From Oreohelix idahoensis (taxonomy: Eukaryota; Mollusca; Gastropoda; Stylommatophora; Oreohelicidae), in the NCBI GenBank assembly GCA_024509875.1, contig JAMPIV010004266.1:95671-159670 (forward strand): 64,000 nt of DNA, given 5' to 3'. Made by a program: the position numbers and the translations under genes. Shown piece after piece: positions 50,786 through 61,194 of the stretch. How positions within the stretch are numbered: position 1 is the stretch's first letter; each line of letters opens with the position of its first letter. The notes beneath the pieces are model-generated. The model saw only the letters and a program-made list of their open reading frames with translations, searched no databases and was not told where the DNA came from.

Positions 50786-51310
50786 AGCAGGTGTTCAATA
50801 GTCATTTTATCAGTGCCAGATTTACACTCATCAGTAGTTCCTATCTTTCGCTTATTGAATAGATGGTATCTCATTCTGTTGTGGCCCGTGCAGAGTCTGA
50901 GGATTACCACTTGTTCTCTGCTAGCTGGCAATATGCATAATTTTGTGTGTGGTGTCCTGGATGCTTTACATCCCATCTGGTTCTGATAAAACTCTCTGTG
51001 TCTTCAAAAGTTCTGCTTGTATCAGGCCTGAGGTAACTTTCCACCTTCCTTTGCCAATCTGTCAGTCTCTTCATTGTCAGGGACATTAGTCAGATGGGAG
51101 CCATTGTATCACAACCCTTTTGATTTGTTCACATAGTTTGTGCAGCACTACTCTTAGGTTACCTAAGTCTGCATTATTTTGGACTCCTCAGGGTTGCAAT
51201 TACTGACAGTCTGTCTATGAAGAAAGCAGCATTTCTCTCTGTGCTTTCCTCAGCTGCAGTTTGCAAGGCCTCTGCCTATATCTGAAGTTACTTGATCATT
51301 TTCCTGTTGC
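50760..51310 (-). pseudogene. LINE RNase H remnant
   Basis: Minus-strand frames with indels and stops: EALQTAAEES, FFIDRLSVIATLRS, KRVVIQW, ASREQVVILRLCTGHNRMRY, HLFNKRKIGTTDEC, MTIEHLLHRCPTYEEHR. Each matches the RNase H region at 56933-57745. It runs directly into the 54-bp array at CPTYEE. Confidence 0.8.
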
Positions 51311-51484
51311 CACTGGCGGTTTTTTTTTTGGGTAACAGTTTTTAAGCTCAGAAGGACACCTCCACCTACTGATGATTTGATATGATGATGGAGGAATGAC
51401 ATTTGATGTTGTACGATGAAGTGATGTGCACATTTGTGAGTGGTGGAGTCACATGCATTCTAATGAAATTAAAGGATGTATGGT
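51311..51484. other. Intron sequence without recognised feature
   Basis: T-run and TGATG-rich stretch between the LINE remnant and the next tandem repeat. Nothing recognised. Confidence 0.3.
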
Positions 51485-51785
51485 AAAATGTTGAAGTAGT
51501 CAGAAAATGTGGTGTGTCGGTGATGAAGTATTCAGAAAATGTGATGTGTGGGTGATGTAGTCAGAAAATGTGGTGTGTGGGTGTTGAAGTAGTCAGAAAA
51601 TGTGGTGTGGGTGATGAAGTAGTCAGAAAATGTGATGTGTGGGTGATGTAAGTCAGAAAATATGATGTGTGAGTGATGAAGTAGTCAGAAAATGTAGTGT
51701 GTGGGTGATGTAGTAGTCAGAAAATGTGATGTAGTAGTCAGAAAATGTGGTGTGTGGGTGATGAAGGAGTCAGAAAATGTGGTGA
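51485..51785. repeat. Irregular ~33-36-bp tandem repeat
   Basis: About nine imperfect copies of agtcagaaaatgtggtgtgt followed by gggtgatgaagt, varying in length. Confidence 0.85.
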
Positions 51786-51954
51786 CCATGAAAATAGTGA
51801 AAAACTCGAGCATATTTTCATATTAATTGGATATGTTACATCTTTTTTGAGATTAGCTTCCTGCATGATTTTGTCTATCAAGAGTAATGGCAAGTGAGGA
51901 CAACCATGTCTCATGTCAGGTATTACCTGAAGCCATTATGTACCCTGTACTCAA

Positions 51955-52375
51955 GCTTACTCATCATCATCATCATAACCCTCCACTCCCAAAGGAGCAT
52001 AGGCCTTCAACAAACACATGCCAAGTCCTCCTGTCACGTGCCATCATCTCAAGTTCTTTCCACGTTCTCCTCATCATTTTCACCCCTGTTTCCAGCTCTC
52101 TTCTCCATGTGCTTCTTGGTCTACCTCTGCCTCTCTTGCCCTGGGGGTTCCAGAACAAGGACTGCCTTGTAATGCTATCAACAGGTTTCCTCAGTGTGTG
52201 TCCTATCCATCGCCATCTTCTTATCTCTTGTTCCACTGGCACTTGTCTAGTTCTTGTCATCAGTTCCATGTTGGTAACCTTGTCATACCATTTTAATCCC
52301 TCTATTCTACGCAAGCACCCATTTATGAAAGTCTGTAGCTTTTTGGTTGTTGTCTTTGTTGTTCTCCCTGTAAAA
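51955..52375 (-). mobile_element. LINE C-terminal fragment with (ATG)n tail
   Basis: Minus-strand frame 52314-51973: GLKWYDKVTNMELMTRTRQ, RRWRWIGHTLRKPVDSITRQ, LFWNPQGKRGRGRPRSTWRR, ARDRRTWHVFVEGL, the C-terminal region typical of RTE-like LINEs after the RT. Upstream, out of frame, lies FINGCLRR. The 3' end carries a (ATG)n tail. This copy retains the unexpanded ancestor of the 26-bp array at 61.2-62.3 kb. Confidence 0.85.
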
Positions 52376-52482
52376 ATATTCTAATGCATTGTCATTGCCA
52401 ACAGAGATAATGTTTAGTGAGGTATTTTTTTTATTCATTTCATATATCTGTTTGTTTTTTTTAAAACTCTCTTTGATACCAG

Positions 52483-52602
52483 GCAATCATCCCCTCCATG
52501 AGTGAAGTCAAATTACTGGGGACCAAAGTGGAGATCAATCTGAAAAAAGCTGAGGCATTTTCTTGGTCCACTTTAGAATTACCTGCCCCTAGCTCATCAT
52601 GA
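52483..52602 (+). CDS. CHORDC1: CHORDC1 terminal coding exon: end of CS domain
   Basis: Acceptor ctttgataccag; 40 codons to a TGA at 52600-52602. The frame contains SEVKLLGTKVEINLKKAEAF followed by SWSTLELP, matching the last strands of the CHORDC1 CS domain (KIEI-x3-KAE-x3-W-x2-LELP). It joins the previous exon in phase 0 and gives the same domain length as vertebrate CHORDC1 to within about one residue. The C-terminal tail after LELP is only five residues, shorter than in vertebrates. It lies 29.5 kb from the preceding exon. Confidence 0.9.
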   Translation, partial: AIIPSMSEVKLLGTKVEINLKKAEAFSWSTLELPAPSSS

Positions 52603-52924
52603 ACATACTTGTTATGTAATTAATTGTCAGTCTCTGTATTTTCTTGTCACAGTGTTTTAACAATTATGTCACATTCAGAAATATTTGTCGTATGTTGTTT
52701 CATGTGCTTATATTATGGTTAGCTATTATAAAGTTTGTTAATGAAGCACACACACACAAAATGCATAAATATGCAAATGGCAGACATAACGTGCACACAC
52801 ATGTAGCAGCAACAATATGGTCACAGTTTGGCTGTAGATGTGTGATCAATCATGCCATGTATGTATATACAGGCTGGTTTACTTAATCTACAAGAGTGAA
52901 CATCTACCTGGCTCTAAGTTCTTA

Positions 52925-53300
52925 CATGTTTGTGCTGACCATATGGAGCACAGGCCTTCTATGTCCCTTATATGTCCATCTCCCTGTCCCATGTTCTCTG
53001 TATCCCTTATGTCCGTCTCCCTTTTCTGTGTCTTCTTTATCCAATATTTGTCCATCTCCCTGTTCTATGTTTTTCAGTGTATATTTCTCTTATCATGTGG
53101 CTTCCAGAACAAGGACTGCTATAAACTGATGTCATCAGTGTGTACATGTCCTATCCAGCACCAGATTTTCATTGTTCCCTTGTAGTTGTCTTGACTATTT
53201 CCATCACTTCTACATTCATCGTCTTGTTGCCATACCATTTCAATCCTGTACTACGGAAGCACTCATTCATGAAAGTCATTTTTTGGTTGTTTTTTTAAAA
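52925..53300 (-). mobile_element. Degenerate LINE fragment in the CHORDC1 3' UTR
   Basis: Same family and orientation as 51955-52375: shared landmarks are ttccagaacaaggactgc, gtcctatcca and ttgccataccatttcaatcc in the same order. Many indels, no open frame. Confidence 0.65.
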
Positions 53301-53465
53301 TATTTGTATTCTGTGTTGTAATAGAACTGACTTGACATTTAAGATTTTTATTCTGTGTTGTAATAGAACTGACTTGACATTTAATATTTGTATTCTGTGT
53401 TGTAATAGAACTGACTTGACATTTAAGATTTTTATTCTGTGTTGTAATAGAACTGACTTAGTTCT
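53301..53465. repeat. 42-bp tandem repeat, four copies
   Basis: Unit contains ctgtgttgtaatagaactga. Copies alternate between gatttttatt and tatttgtatt variants, suggesting an 84-bp dimer. Unrelated in sequence to the large 42-bp satellite. Confidence 0.9.
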
Positions 53466-53937
53466 TTTTATTTCCATGTATTTCTTGATGCTGTGAAAGT
53501 TCCTCTTGTGTTGTGTATTCTTATTTTCTGCTCCTCCAAGTTATCTTGTGTAATAAGATATTATTAGTTGTCCACATCTTGGACAGATGGTTTCCCAAGT
53601 GCAGCCTGGCCTTTACTTGCCAGATTTATTCTATTGCCTTTTTCACCCTGTATTTTCAGACCTAATTGCTGTAGCCTATTATCAGATATGTTCATTTTGT
53701 TTTGCTTGTGGTTACAGTCATGAGTCGGATAAGCCAGGACATCTGCAAAATCTAGATCACCAAACTGTTTTGCTAGTTCATGTGTGTTTCTGTTGTCATA
53801 ATTCAACCTTTAGCCAGTAAGAAATGCTTACCACCACAAATTGTCCACAAACTATTTTTAGTTAGCACCAATTATCTCATGTGATGGCTTTTGTCTTGAC
53901 AATATGTTTTAAAATTGTGTTGATACAAATAGCATCA

Positions 53938-53943
53938 AATAAA
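53938..53943 (+). promoter_or_regulatory. Candidate poly(A) signal for CHORDC1
   Basis: AATAAA followed within about 20 bp by a GT-rich stretch (gtgttcctgtttccatgttg). It lies about 1.3 kb past the stop and before the Tigger element at 54055. No transcript evidence. Confidence 0.4.
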
Positions 53944-54410
53944 CCACAAACAAAGTGTTCCTGTTTCCATGTTGTTTGTATTTAGAACTGCTTCATTGAC
54001 ATAACTAAACTTTATGTTCCATGAAGTTAATATATAGTCAGGTGTTTGTAAATACAGTAGAACTCCATTTATCCGAACCCCAATTATCCGAACATCCAAT
54101 TATCCGAACACTTTTTCGAGAAAAAAAAATCAGGCGCCACCAGTCATGTTAGACTACATTTTTGAATCTTTTGAAGCTGCAAGCTTCAAATGTGTGCGAA
54201 CAATTTGTAGAGGATGGAATGGGCTAATGGTCGGTCGCTTACGTACAGGAAGTCAGTTAGATCATAAAGTCAGTTAATATCTGGTTTACCAATCTAGTGT
54301 ACGTGTGCGTTCTAGGCAGAACACTGGCTAAACAGACAGTTCAACTTAAAATAATTGTGTCTGCTACTACAGCAGATTAATTTTGGTGTGCAAGTATTTC
54401 TCTGTGCGAT

Positions 54411-55606
54411 ATGGCATCTTCCAGAAGGCATAAAGCATATAAAAGGAACCGCAATGTTTTGTCAATTGAAACGAAAACAGAAATTATCAAGAGACTAGGA
54501 AAAGGTGAAACTGTGTCTTCACTTGCGAGGATTTTCAATGTTGGGAAAGCTACCGTCTCTGACATCAAAAGTAACAAGGATAAAATTATGAGTTTTGCAT
54601 CGAAATTGGATAGTGAAAATGGGTCGAAGAAACGTAAACCATGAGACATGCGAAAGATTTGAAATTGGAAGAGGCTTTGTATATATGGTTTGTGCAAAGA
54701 AGAAGCAAAGGGGAAACTATCTCTGGTTCTCTATTGTGTGAAAAGACACTTCAGTTCAACAATCAACTTGACTTTTGATTGGTATACAAATCAGTTCATC
54801 CCAAATGTGAAGAGGTTGAGAGAACAAGAAAAGAAAACTGGAAAAGTAATTCTTCTACTGGACAATGCACCATCTCATCCAGAGACGGATACATTGAATG
54901 CAGTTGATGCAAATTTTAAAGTAATTTTTCTGCCTCCCAATGTAACAGCACTGATTCAACCAATGGATCAGGGTGTTATAGCAAAGCTTAAAAAGATGTA
55001 CAAGAAGGAAGTCCTGCGTCGTTTATTGTTGGCTGAAGATGAAGAAAGTGTGGAGCACGTTTTCCAAAAAGCTTAATCTCAAAGACTGCTTTATGTTAGC
55101 TGATGCTTGGACCACCCTGTCACAAGATAATCTGACAAACAAGGCTTGGAATAGTATTGCTTGGGAAAAAAGGAGGAAATGAAACTACTGTAGTGGACAC
55201 AAATGATGATTGTATAAATGAAGTTGTGGAACTGTTTCAAGCAATGTCCGGATTTTCGACCTGTGACAAAGATGATGCACACATGTGGCTAGAAGATGAT
55301 AATGATTCTGGTTTTCAGTTTTTGAATGACGAAGAAATTTTGTCTTTTGTGCAAGAAGAAAACCAAATACACGTAGTGACCGATGATGAAGACACCTCAG
55401 TACTTGTAGATTATGAAGAAAACCCAAAACGTCGACCAAGTCCTGAAGAGGCCTTTATAGCACTAGAAACAGCGATGGCTTGGTACGAGCAAGAAGATGA
55501 CAGCTGTCCTACACAGCCTCTGCTGTTGAAGAGAATGCGGGACTTAGCAGCCAAAAGGAGACTATCCAGTTTGGTGCAAAAGAGGATTTCTCATTATTTT
55601 AAGTAG
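54411..55606 (+). pseudogene. Tigger transposase (degenerate)
   Basis: 54411-54644 encodes a CENP-B/Psq-type N-terminal helix-turn-helix (LSIETKTEIIKRLGKGETVS, ARIFNVGKATVSDIK). 54690-55076 covers the second half of the DDE domain: VILLLDNAPSHP (second catalytic Asp) and PPNVTALIQPMDQGVI (third). After frameshifts (LKDCF, LADAWTTLSQDNLTNKAW), 55157-55606 gives the acidic C-terminus ending SLVQKRISHYFK. The second DNA-binding domain and the first catalytic Asp are missing through an internal deletion. Inactive. Confidence 0.88.
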
Positions 55607-55769
55607 TGGGTTACATCTGTGCAAGTACATGTATACGTAAGTTGCGCCTGGTTTTGAATCGTTTGTAATGTTATTTTGAAAACATTTCTCTTTCTTAAAA
55701 AAAAATAATTAATACAAGTAGTACATGCACTGCAGTGTAATGAAAGATTTTGGTGATACAGTGATCTAA

Positions 55770-56155
55770 ACACACAACTGCTGGCCGAACGGGCGGATGA
55801 TCAATACTATTTTGACAACAGCTTCTAGGGCAGGAGTTGGAAAGGCCTGGTATCGGGCTGAGGGTGCACCATGGACTGTAATGGTAAGCGGCCAGAACCA
55901 TCCAGAAAGCAATGGCAAACTACTGGATGTACAATGCCAAGAAATCCAAAATGGCTAATCTGAATACTCAGTGATGGAAGGCATGGTCCCTGGAAAAAGG
56001 GGAAGGGGTCGACCTAGACGACGGTGGACCCAGGACATCACAGAGAGTCTGAACTTGTCTTTGGCTGATGCAGGTAGACTTGCCCAGAATCGTGATGCGT
56101 TCAGAGCAGCTGTAATGGAGACAACGTTCTGGAAAGAATACGTCACATGATGATG
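55770..56155 (+). mobile_element. LINE 3' fragment inserted in Tigger
   Basis: Ends with VMEGMVPGKRGRGRPRRRWT, DAGRLAQNRDAFRAAV and a short (ATG)n tail. A 10-bp target-site duplication, agtgatctaa, is at 55760-55769 and 56156-56165. The first half (to about 55960) shows no clear frame. Confidence 0.8.
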
Positions 56156-56339
56156 AGTGATCTAATACAGTGTGGGTATTATTATTACAGTACAAGTAAA
56201 TATGTTTTATAGTGTAATTTCCTTGTGATGGTTAATTATTTTTAGAAATATGTGTACATGTACTCGATACATTATGTAATCCAATTATCCGAACATTTGA
56301 TTATCCGAACGATTGTCCCATAAATGGAGTTCTAATAAC

Positions 56340-56340
56340 N
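56340..56340. other. Single undetermined base (N)
   Basis: One N at the right end of the Tigger element, the only one noticed in the window; the terminal repeat and TA duplication cannot be confirmed there. Confidence 0.95.
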
Positions 56341-56370
56341 TAAACATAACACTATAGTAGTGAGCCATAA

Positions 56371-56822
56371 TACATACCAAGCTTCGTCTGTTTAAGTCAA
56401 ATGTTATCTCAGTGTTAACATACGGCTGTGAGAGTTGGAAAATAACAAAATCATTGGAGAACAAGCTGAATACATTCGAGAACAAATGTCTTAGAAAACT
56501 CATGAACATCAGTTGGAAAGAATTCAAGACTAATCGACAAATAAGAGAAGACTCTAGGCAGAAATATGTCTCCGACTATATAAGGAAAAGACGATGGTCA
56601 TATATCGGTCATGGCCTACGAATGCAAAACAACAGAATACCACTACAGGCGCTCACTTGGGTTCCTGAGGGTAAGAGGAAAAAAGGAAGACCAAAAGAAA
56701 CACTCAGAAGAACAATATAAGAGAAGGAAGAACGTTGGGCCTAAATAATGTGCAAGAGCTAAGAGGAGTGGCGTCATATAACCGTGTTTGGTGCTTAAAG
56801 AATTTATTATTATTATTATTAA
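56371..56822 (+). mobile_element. LINE C-terminal fragment with (ATT)n tail
   Basis: Frame 56412-56720: LTYGCESWKITKSLENKLNT, CLRKLMNISWKEFKTN, RRWSYIGHGLRMQ, WVPEGKRKKGRPKETLRR, the usual end of an RTE/CR1-type LINE, followed by an (ATT)n tail. A 10-bp target-site duplication, tgagccataa, is at 56361-56370 and 56823-56832. 5'-truncated. Confidence 0.88.
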
Positions 56823-56932
56823 TGAGCCATAACACAGAGTCAGAGGACCATAACCACAGTACTCTGGCTGATTATTTGCATTGGCTGCAAACGAGTGAGC
56901 AGCTGAGCTGCCCTAGTTAAACAACAACATGA

Positions 56933-57745
56933 TCTAGACGTCAGACATTATATTCATGCAGAGCATACACAGATGGATCAGCAACTAATGCAACAGAAGT
57001 TGGGGGTGGAGGAGTCTTCCTGAGCTTAAGCAATGGCACACAAAAAAAGATAGCAGTCGCAACAGGGAAATTTTCAACTAACTTCAAAGCAGAGGCCTTA
57101 AAAATTGCATCAGAAATTCTAATGACAGAAGAAAGTTCGGAGAGACCAGTAGCTATCTTCTCAGATGCGCTGTCAGTGATTACAACATTGAAAAGTCAAA
57201 GTAATGCTGAACTGGATGACCTAAGAGTAACACTTCACAGACTATGCCAGCAGTACAAAAGAGTCGTGATACAGTGGATCCCTTCTCACTGCAACATCCC
57301 TGGAAATGAAGAGGCTGACAGATTGGCAAAGGAAGGGGGAAAACTTCCTCAACTTGACATAAATATAACCTATGAGGAGTCCAAGAGTTTTATCAAGCGC
57401 AGATACAGGCACAAGTGGGAAGAAGAGCATCCAGGCCACACAAAAAATGATCCGTATTACCAGCTTAGCAGAAGTGAACAAGTGGTAGTCTTCAGACTTC
57501 GCACAGGTCATAACAGATTGAGATACCACCTATTCAACAAATTAAAGATAGGAACTACTGATGAGTGTGACTGTGGCACCGATAAAATGACTGCCGAACA
57601 TCTGCTTCAAAGGTGCCCAACATATGAGGAACAGAGAAAACGCATATGGCCATCACCAGTACCATTCCTGGAGAAAATCTACGGCGATATCAACAGCCTC
57701 AGGCTGACCACTGCTTTCTTTGAACTTATTCAAGTTGACATCTGA
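56933..57745 (+). pseudogene. LINE-encoded RNase H domain and C-terminus (5'-truncated)
   Basis: Open from 56933 to a stop at 57743-57745, with no start of its own. RNase H catalytic residues are all visible: Asp in RAYTDGSATN, Glu in NFKAEALKIA, Asp in IFSDALSVIT and Asp in GNEEADRLAKEG. After it come a conserved tail (FRLRTGHNRLRYHLF) and a Cys/His stretch (CDCGTDKMTAEHLLQRC). This is the C-terminal part of a LINE carrying RNase H after its RT, which is absent. It is the unexpanded relative of 47418-51310. Intact frame but no upstream ORF, so a fragment. Confidence 0.85.
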
Positions 57746-57814
57746 GGGTGAATGAAGAAGAAGATACTCATGCAGAGTAACGGGGTACATTCCTTCCTCA
57801 TACAGTAACAGGAC

Positions 57815-58115
57815 TATATCCTCTCTTCATACAGTATGTAGCATGGTTGTTATATTATAAATTAGTCTCTTCTCTTACATTATGTTCTATAATCTCTTCT
57901 CATACAATAAAATGGTTATGTTTTATAACCACTTCTCATACAGTAACAGGGTTATATTATGTTCTATAACCACTTCTCATACAGTAACAGGGTTATATTA
58001 TGTTCTATAACCACTTCTCATACAGTAACAGGGTTATATTATGTTCTATAACCACTTCTCATACAGTAACAGGGTTATATTATGTTTATAACCACTTCTC
58101 ACACAGCAAGTAACA
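57815..58115. repeat. 41-bp tandem repeat
   Basis: About six to seven copies, outer ones degenerate, of cacttctcatacagtaacag then ggttatattatgttctataac. Confidence 0.88.
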
Positions 58116-59149
58116 GGGCTATATAATGTTACATACTCTCTTCTCATAGACAGGATAATAACAGGACTATATCATAGTTTAGATTTCCTGTGATACATTA
58201 ACACATCTAAGGTCATCACAAATCTAGAAATCTCACTGTGACATCACATGACATGATTAAAATAGTAACGTTGGCATATCTGACTTCCAGAAGAACATGA
58301 CCAAAAATGTCATTAAAGTCACCCGGTATTTGATAAAAATGTTATTTCTCTTGTCAAGTGGTAATAGCTAACAGGTTTTTAAAATGATCTTAAATGCAAT
58401 TTAAATGTGTCTGAAGACGGTGACCCATAAGATGTAGCTCTGACATTTATGAAAGTGAGTTTAATTTGTTGCCTTCCATGTGACCTGAATTTTTTTTCCC
58501 CATGCCTTTGATCTTGGACTTATGCCTGAAAATCTTTCATTTGGTCATTTATTGAACAATTATCAAACTGTTGATTTTACATCAACAAAAACTTTACAAT
58601 TGGTAAATCAGAGTCAATCAGTAATTATAAAAACGGCATGCTATCAATCTATCAGTGGATAATTCTTATTATGTTTTCCTTACGTTTAACTTTTTTTCTT
58701 AAACATTTTGGAAATTTAAAAAACTGCGTTCTATAAAAAAAATAGACGAAAGTTTGGTAGCTGTTACCATGCTACCACTTTCGCAGCACTTCAGACATAA
58801 CAAGACAACTAAGTTGTCACCATTACTATAACATGGCCGTTTCCATAAAATGGTAACACAATTAAATTCTGTCCAAACACGGTAAATCTTATCACATGAC
58901 AATAAAAAAAAAACGGCACTAATACAGACTGAGTATCCCTTTCTCAAATTTCTAATTGTCCTGAAATCAAAGTATTTTTCAGGTGTCATGAAAGATCTCG
59001 CCATAGTGCACAGGTTCTTCTGAGCAGCCGACAAGCATTCTCTTGTCTTGGTTTGTGCCAAATATAAATGTTTCCAACTGTCATGAGTGGTTTGTACCAA
59101 AATGTTAGTGCTTCCAGCAAACACTCATCCATCGATTGCTGCAATATTT
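58116..59149. other. Intergenic, no recognised feature
   Basis: AT-rich. A 141-codon minus-strand frame at 58699-59124 has no motif I recognise and no splice context; taken as chance. Nothing else seen. Confidence 0.4.
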
Positions 59150-59460
59150 TTTCTCTGTTTATTCTGTACTGTCAGGCACGGTGGAAAAGTTTGCGAAGAA
59201 ATTTTGAACACTGATAACGAATGAGCCAGTTGTGTATGAGTGAAATAGCTGCACTGGTTGTGAATCAAGATGATACAAGTGAAGATGGAAATGATATTGT
59301 AAACACTGTGGAAAAAAGTGTTGACAGAAGACATTGTGTGATCAGATTACTGATGGACTAGAGCAGCAGACATTTATAACAAGAAATCTCATGACAGTTC
59401 ATAAAATTAAGGAGACTGTTATGACGACACTGATCATTATTGATGAGGCAGACGACACGT
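59150..59460 (+). pseudogene. Possible Tigger C-terminal remnant
   Basis: Short frames with indels: EDGNDIVNTVEKSV, ITDGLEQQTFITRNLMTVHK and SLLMRQTT, resembling the tail of jerky/Tigger-type transposases. No terminal repeats or catalytic part. Weak. Confidence 0.4.
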
Positions 59461-59624
59461 GAATCAACCTTTCAGATAACCAACCTGTAGTGTGCTTCGT
59501 CGCCACCAGTGCCCACTTCCTGGCCATGTTCAGGGTATAACATGACATATATCACTGCAGCTTTCAGAATAGTTCACTTTTTTTTTCTCTCCATATTTTC
59601 ATGAAATGTTTGGGTTCCATGATT

Positions 59625-59895
59625 GTATCATCTCATCTCAACCCGTAACCCGTCGTAGGGGTGCCATGGTGGAAGCATCAGCAGACAGGGTCCTCCACTG
59701 CCCTCTATCCTCAGCAATGCGTACGAGTGTGGAAAAACCATGTCCTGCCCATTCTTTGATGTTATCAGCCCAGGATTTTCTTTGCCTTCCTCTTCTCCGT
59801 TTACCTTCGACTGTTCCCTGGAGGATCGTTTTCGAAAGGGAGTCATGACGAGTTACATGCCCAAACCAGGCAAGCTTTCGACATTTCACTACTGT
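59625..59895 (-). mobile_element. LINE C-terminal fragment
   Basis: Minus-strand frame 59889-59638: KLAWFGHVTRHDSLSKTILQ, GTVEGKRRRGRQRKSWADNI, EDRGQWRTL, a motif set very common at the 3' end of invertebrate LINEs. 5'-truncated. Confidence 0.85.
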
Positions 59896-60684
59896 GGTTC
59901 TTGGTGGCCTGTATAGGTGTTTATTTTCTCTCTAACATAGACATTTGTTTTGTGCTCTTTATAGCAAATGCGCAAAATTCTTCTATAACATTTATACTCG
60001 AAAGCAAGATTGTATACACTGTAGCTATTCCAGAACCTCTTGGCCACCAACACTTTATGTAAAGGATACCCGACCTAAACCACACTAAATATATTTTATT
60101 TTACAATTAATAACAAAGCCATAATGAAACTACAAGTTCCCTCTGTGTAGCTCTTCTGTTTTCTGAATGAACAACTCTGAATATTTTTAAAAATACATGG
60201 ACATTTTATCAGGTGTGTGTGATTTTATTGAAGACCTTTTCTACTTTCCAAAAACTGAAGTATCTAGCTGAACATGTGTACCACATGAAAGTAGGGTTAG
60301 TAGTAATTAAGTGGCTTCAAATTCTCTTATTTAACAAACCTGACACTTTATTCAGTCAAGCAATTAATGATCAATCAATGACCAAGAAGATAGCGGAGTC
60401 ACTCCATGGTTGTTCTCTACACCACTCCACAGACATTAAGTACACACTTATTTGTCCAGAAAACCAGCACCAGATATTGGCTTCAATCCTTGTTTGTCAT
60501 TCCCTGTGGAGCATAGGTCTGCAATGGTTGGTCTCCAGATTTATATTTTGGGCTGTCTACTTCAACTCTGCCCATATGCTGCAGGTCACACTGACTTAAT
60601 ATTTCTCCAGTTGCTGGTTTTAAGTGTCTCATAATCATTCACTGACAAGTGGTCACAGTTTGTTGCTCACTATTTTTGATGATT
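59896..60684. other. Intergenic with a weak LINE-like patch
   Basis: AT-rich sequence. At about 60495-60530, ccctgtggagcataggtctg resembles the LINE 3' UTR at 51990-52010 (ggagcataggcc). Nothing else recognised. Confidence 0.35.
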
Positions 60685-60965
60685 TTATGTTGCAGACACA
60701 ATGGGAACAAACTGTTATACTTAATGTCTGTCATGCTACCATAATATCTTTTTATGTTGGAGACACAATGGGAACAAACTGTTATACTTAATGTCTGTCA
60801 TGCTACCATAATATCTTTTTATGTTGGAGACACAATGGGAACAAACTGTTATACTTAATGTCTGTCATGCTACCATAATATCTTTTTATGTTGGAGACAC
60901 AATGAAAACAAACTGTTATACTTAATGTCTGTCATGGCTACCATAATATCTTTTATATGTTGGAG
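60685..60965. repeat. ~67-bp tandem repeat, four copies
   Basis: Unit includes gagacacaatgggaacaaac, tgttatacttaatgtctgtc and atgctaccataatatctttt. The last copy is diverged. Confidence 0.92.
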
Positions 60966-61079
60966 AAATAATGAACAAAATCTATGTTACATCTACCAAG
61001 CTGTCAGACTGTCTCTCATATGCTGGATAAATACAGGAATACAATCAGTTTTTCTCCATACCTGTCTGTCTATCAGTCA

Positions 61080-61160
61080 ACTCAAATGTCAAGTCAGGCC
61101 TATTGCATGACTGTCAAGTCAGGCCTATTGTATGACTCAAGTCAGGCCTATTGTATGACT
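61080..61160. repeat. ~20-25-bp tandem repeat, three copies
   Basis: gtcaggcctattgtatgact repeated three times with small length changes. Confidence 0.8.
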
Positions 61161-61194
61161 GTCACATGGGGAACACAACAAAATGACAACCTAG

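Larger units (their letters stand above)
47418..51310 (-). mobile_element. RNase H-bearing LINE 3' part, split and internally expanded
   Basis: Minus-strand remnant of the LINE family also seen at 56933-57745. The RNase H region lies at 51310-50760, a 54-bp tandem array fills 50785-48365, coding sequence resumes with IWPTPGPFLEKL near 48365-48330, a second LINE is inserted at 47588-48318, and the end (LTTAFFENIQ, stop, 3' UTR with ggaagaagat) lies at 47587-47418. Order and orientation match the unexpanded copy. Confidence 0.8.
608..52602 (+). other. CHORDC1: CHORDC1-like gene, 3' part (gene span)
   Basis: Five exons, each bounded by AG and GT, join in one frame to give about 176 residues: a complete second CHORD domain followed directly by a CS domain and a TGA stop. 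The order and spacing match the C-terminal half of animal CHORDC1/CHP-1/morgana, a zinc-binding HSP90 co-chaperone related to plant RAR1 and acting in cytosol and at centrosomes (family knowledge). The first CHORD domain and the start codon must lie upstream. Intron sizes are about 0.66, 1.7, 19.5 and 29.5 kb; the two large ones are filled with transposons and satellite. Intron phases are 1 (before the first visible exon), 0, 2, 0 and 0. The gene model is inferred from sequence alone. Confidence 0.88.
52603..53965 (+). other. CHORDC1: Probable CHORDC1 3' UTR
   Basis: Non-coding stretch after the CHORDC1 stop. It holds a degenerate antisense LINE fragment (about 52925-53300) and a short 42-bp tandem repeat (53301-53465). 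The far boundary is set only by the AATAAA at 53938, so the extent is inferred. Confidence 0.4.
54055..56337 (+). mobile_element. Tigger/pogo DNA transposon with nested insertion
   Basis: The left terminal repeat CAGTAGAACTCCATTTATCC, preceded by TA, is followed by three attatccgaac motifs. The right end carries inverted ttatccgaac-type repeats and ends in ataaatggagttctaat near 56337, beside a single undetermined base (56340). The transposase remnants lie at 54411-55606. A LINE fragment is inserted at 55770-56155. Confidence 0.9.

Noticed and set aside
51887..52384. 165-codon plus-strand ORF
   Set aside because: It is the antisense of the LINE C-terminal fragment at 51955-52375, whose minus frame carries the recognisable motifs.
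53301..53465. Link between the four-copy 42-bp repeat in the 3' UTR and the large 42-bp satellite
   Set aside because: Only the length agrees; the sequences are unrelated.
58699..59124. 141-codon minus-strand ORF as a gene
   Set aside because: No recognisable motif, AT-rich context, no splice or family support; chance frame.
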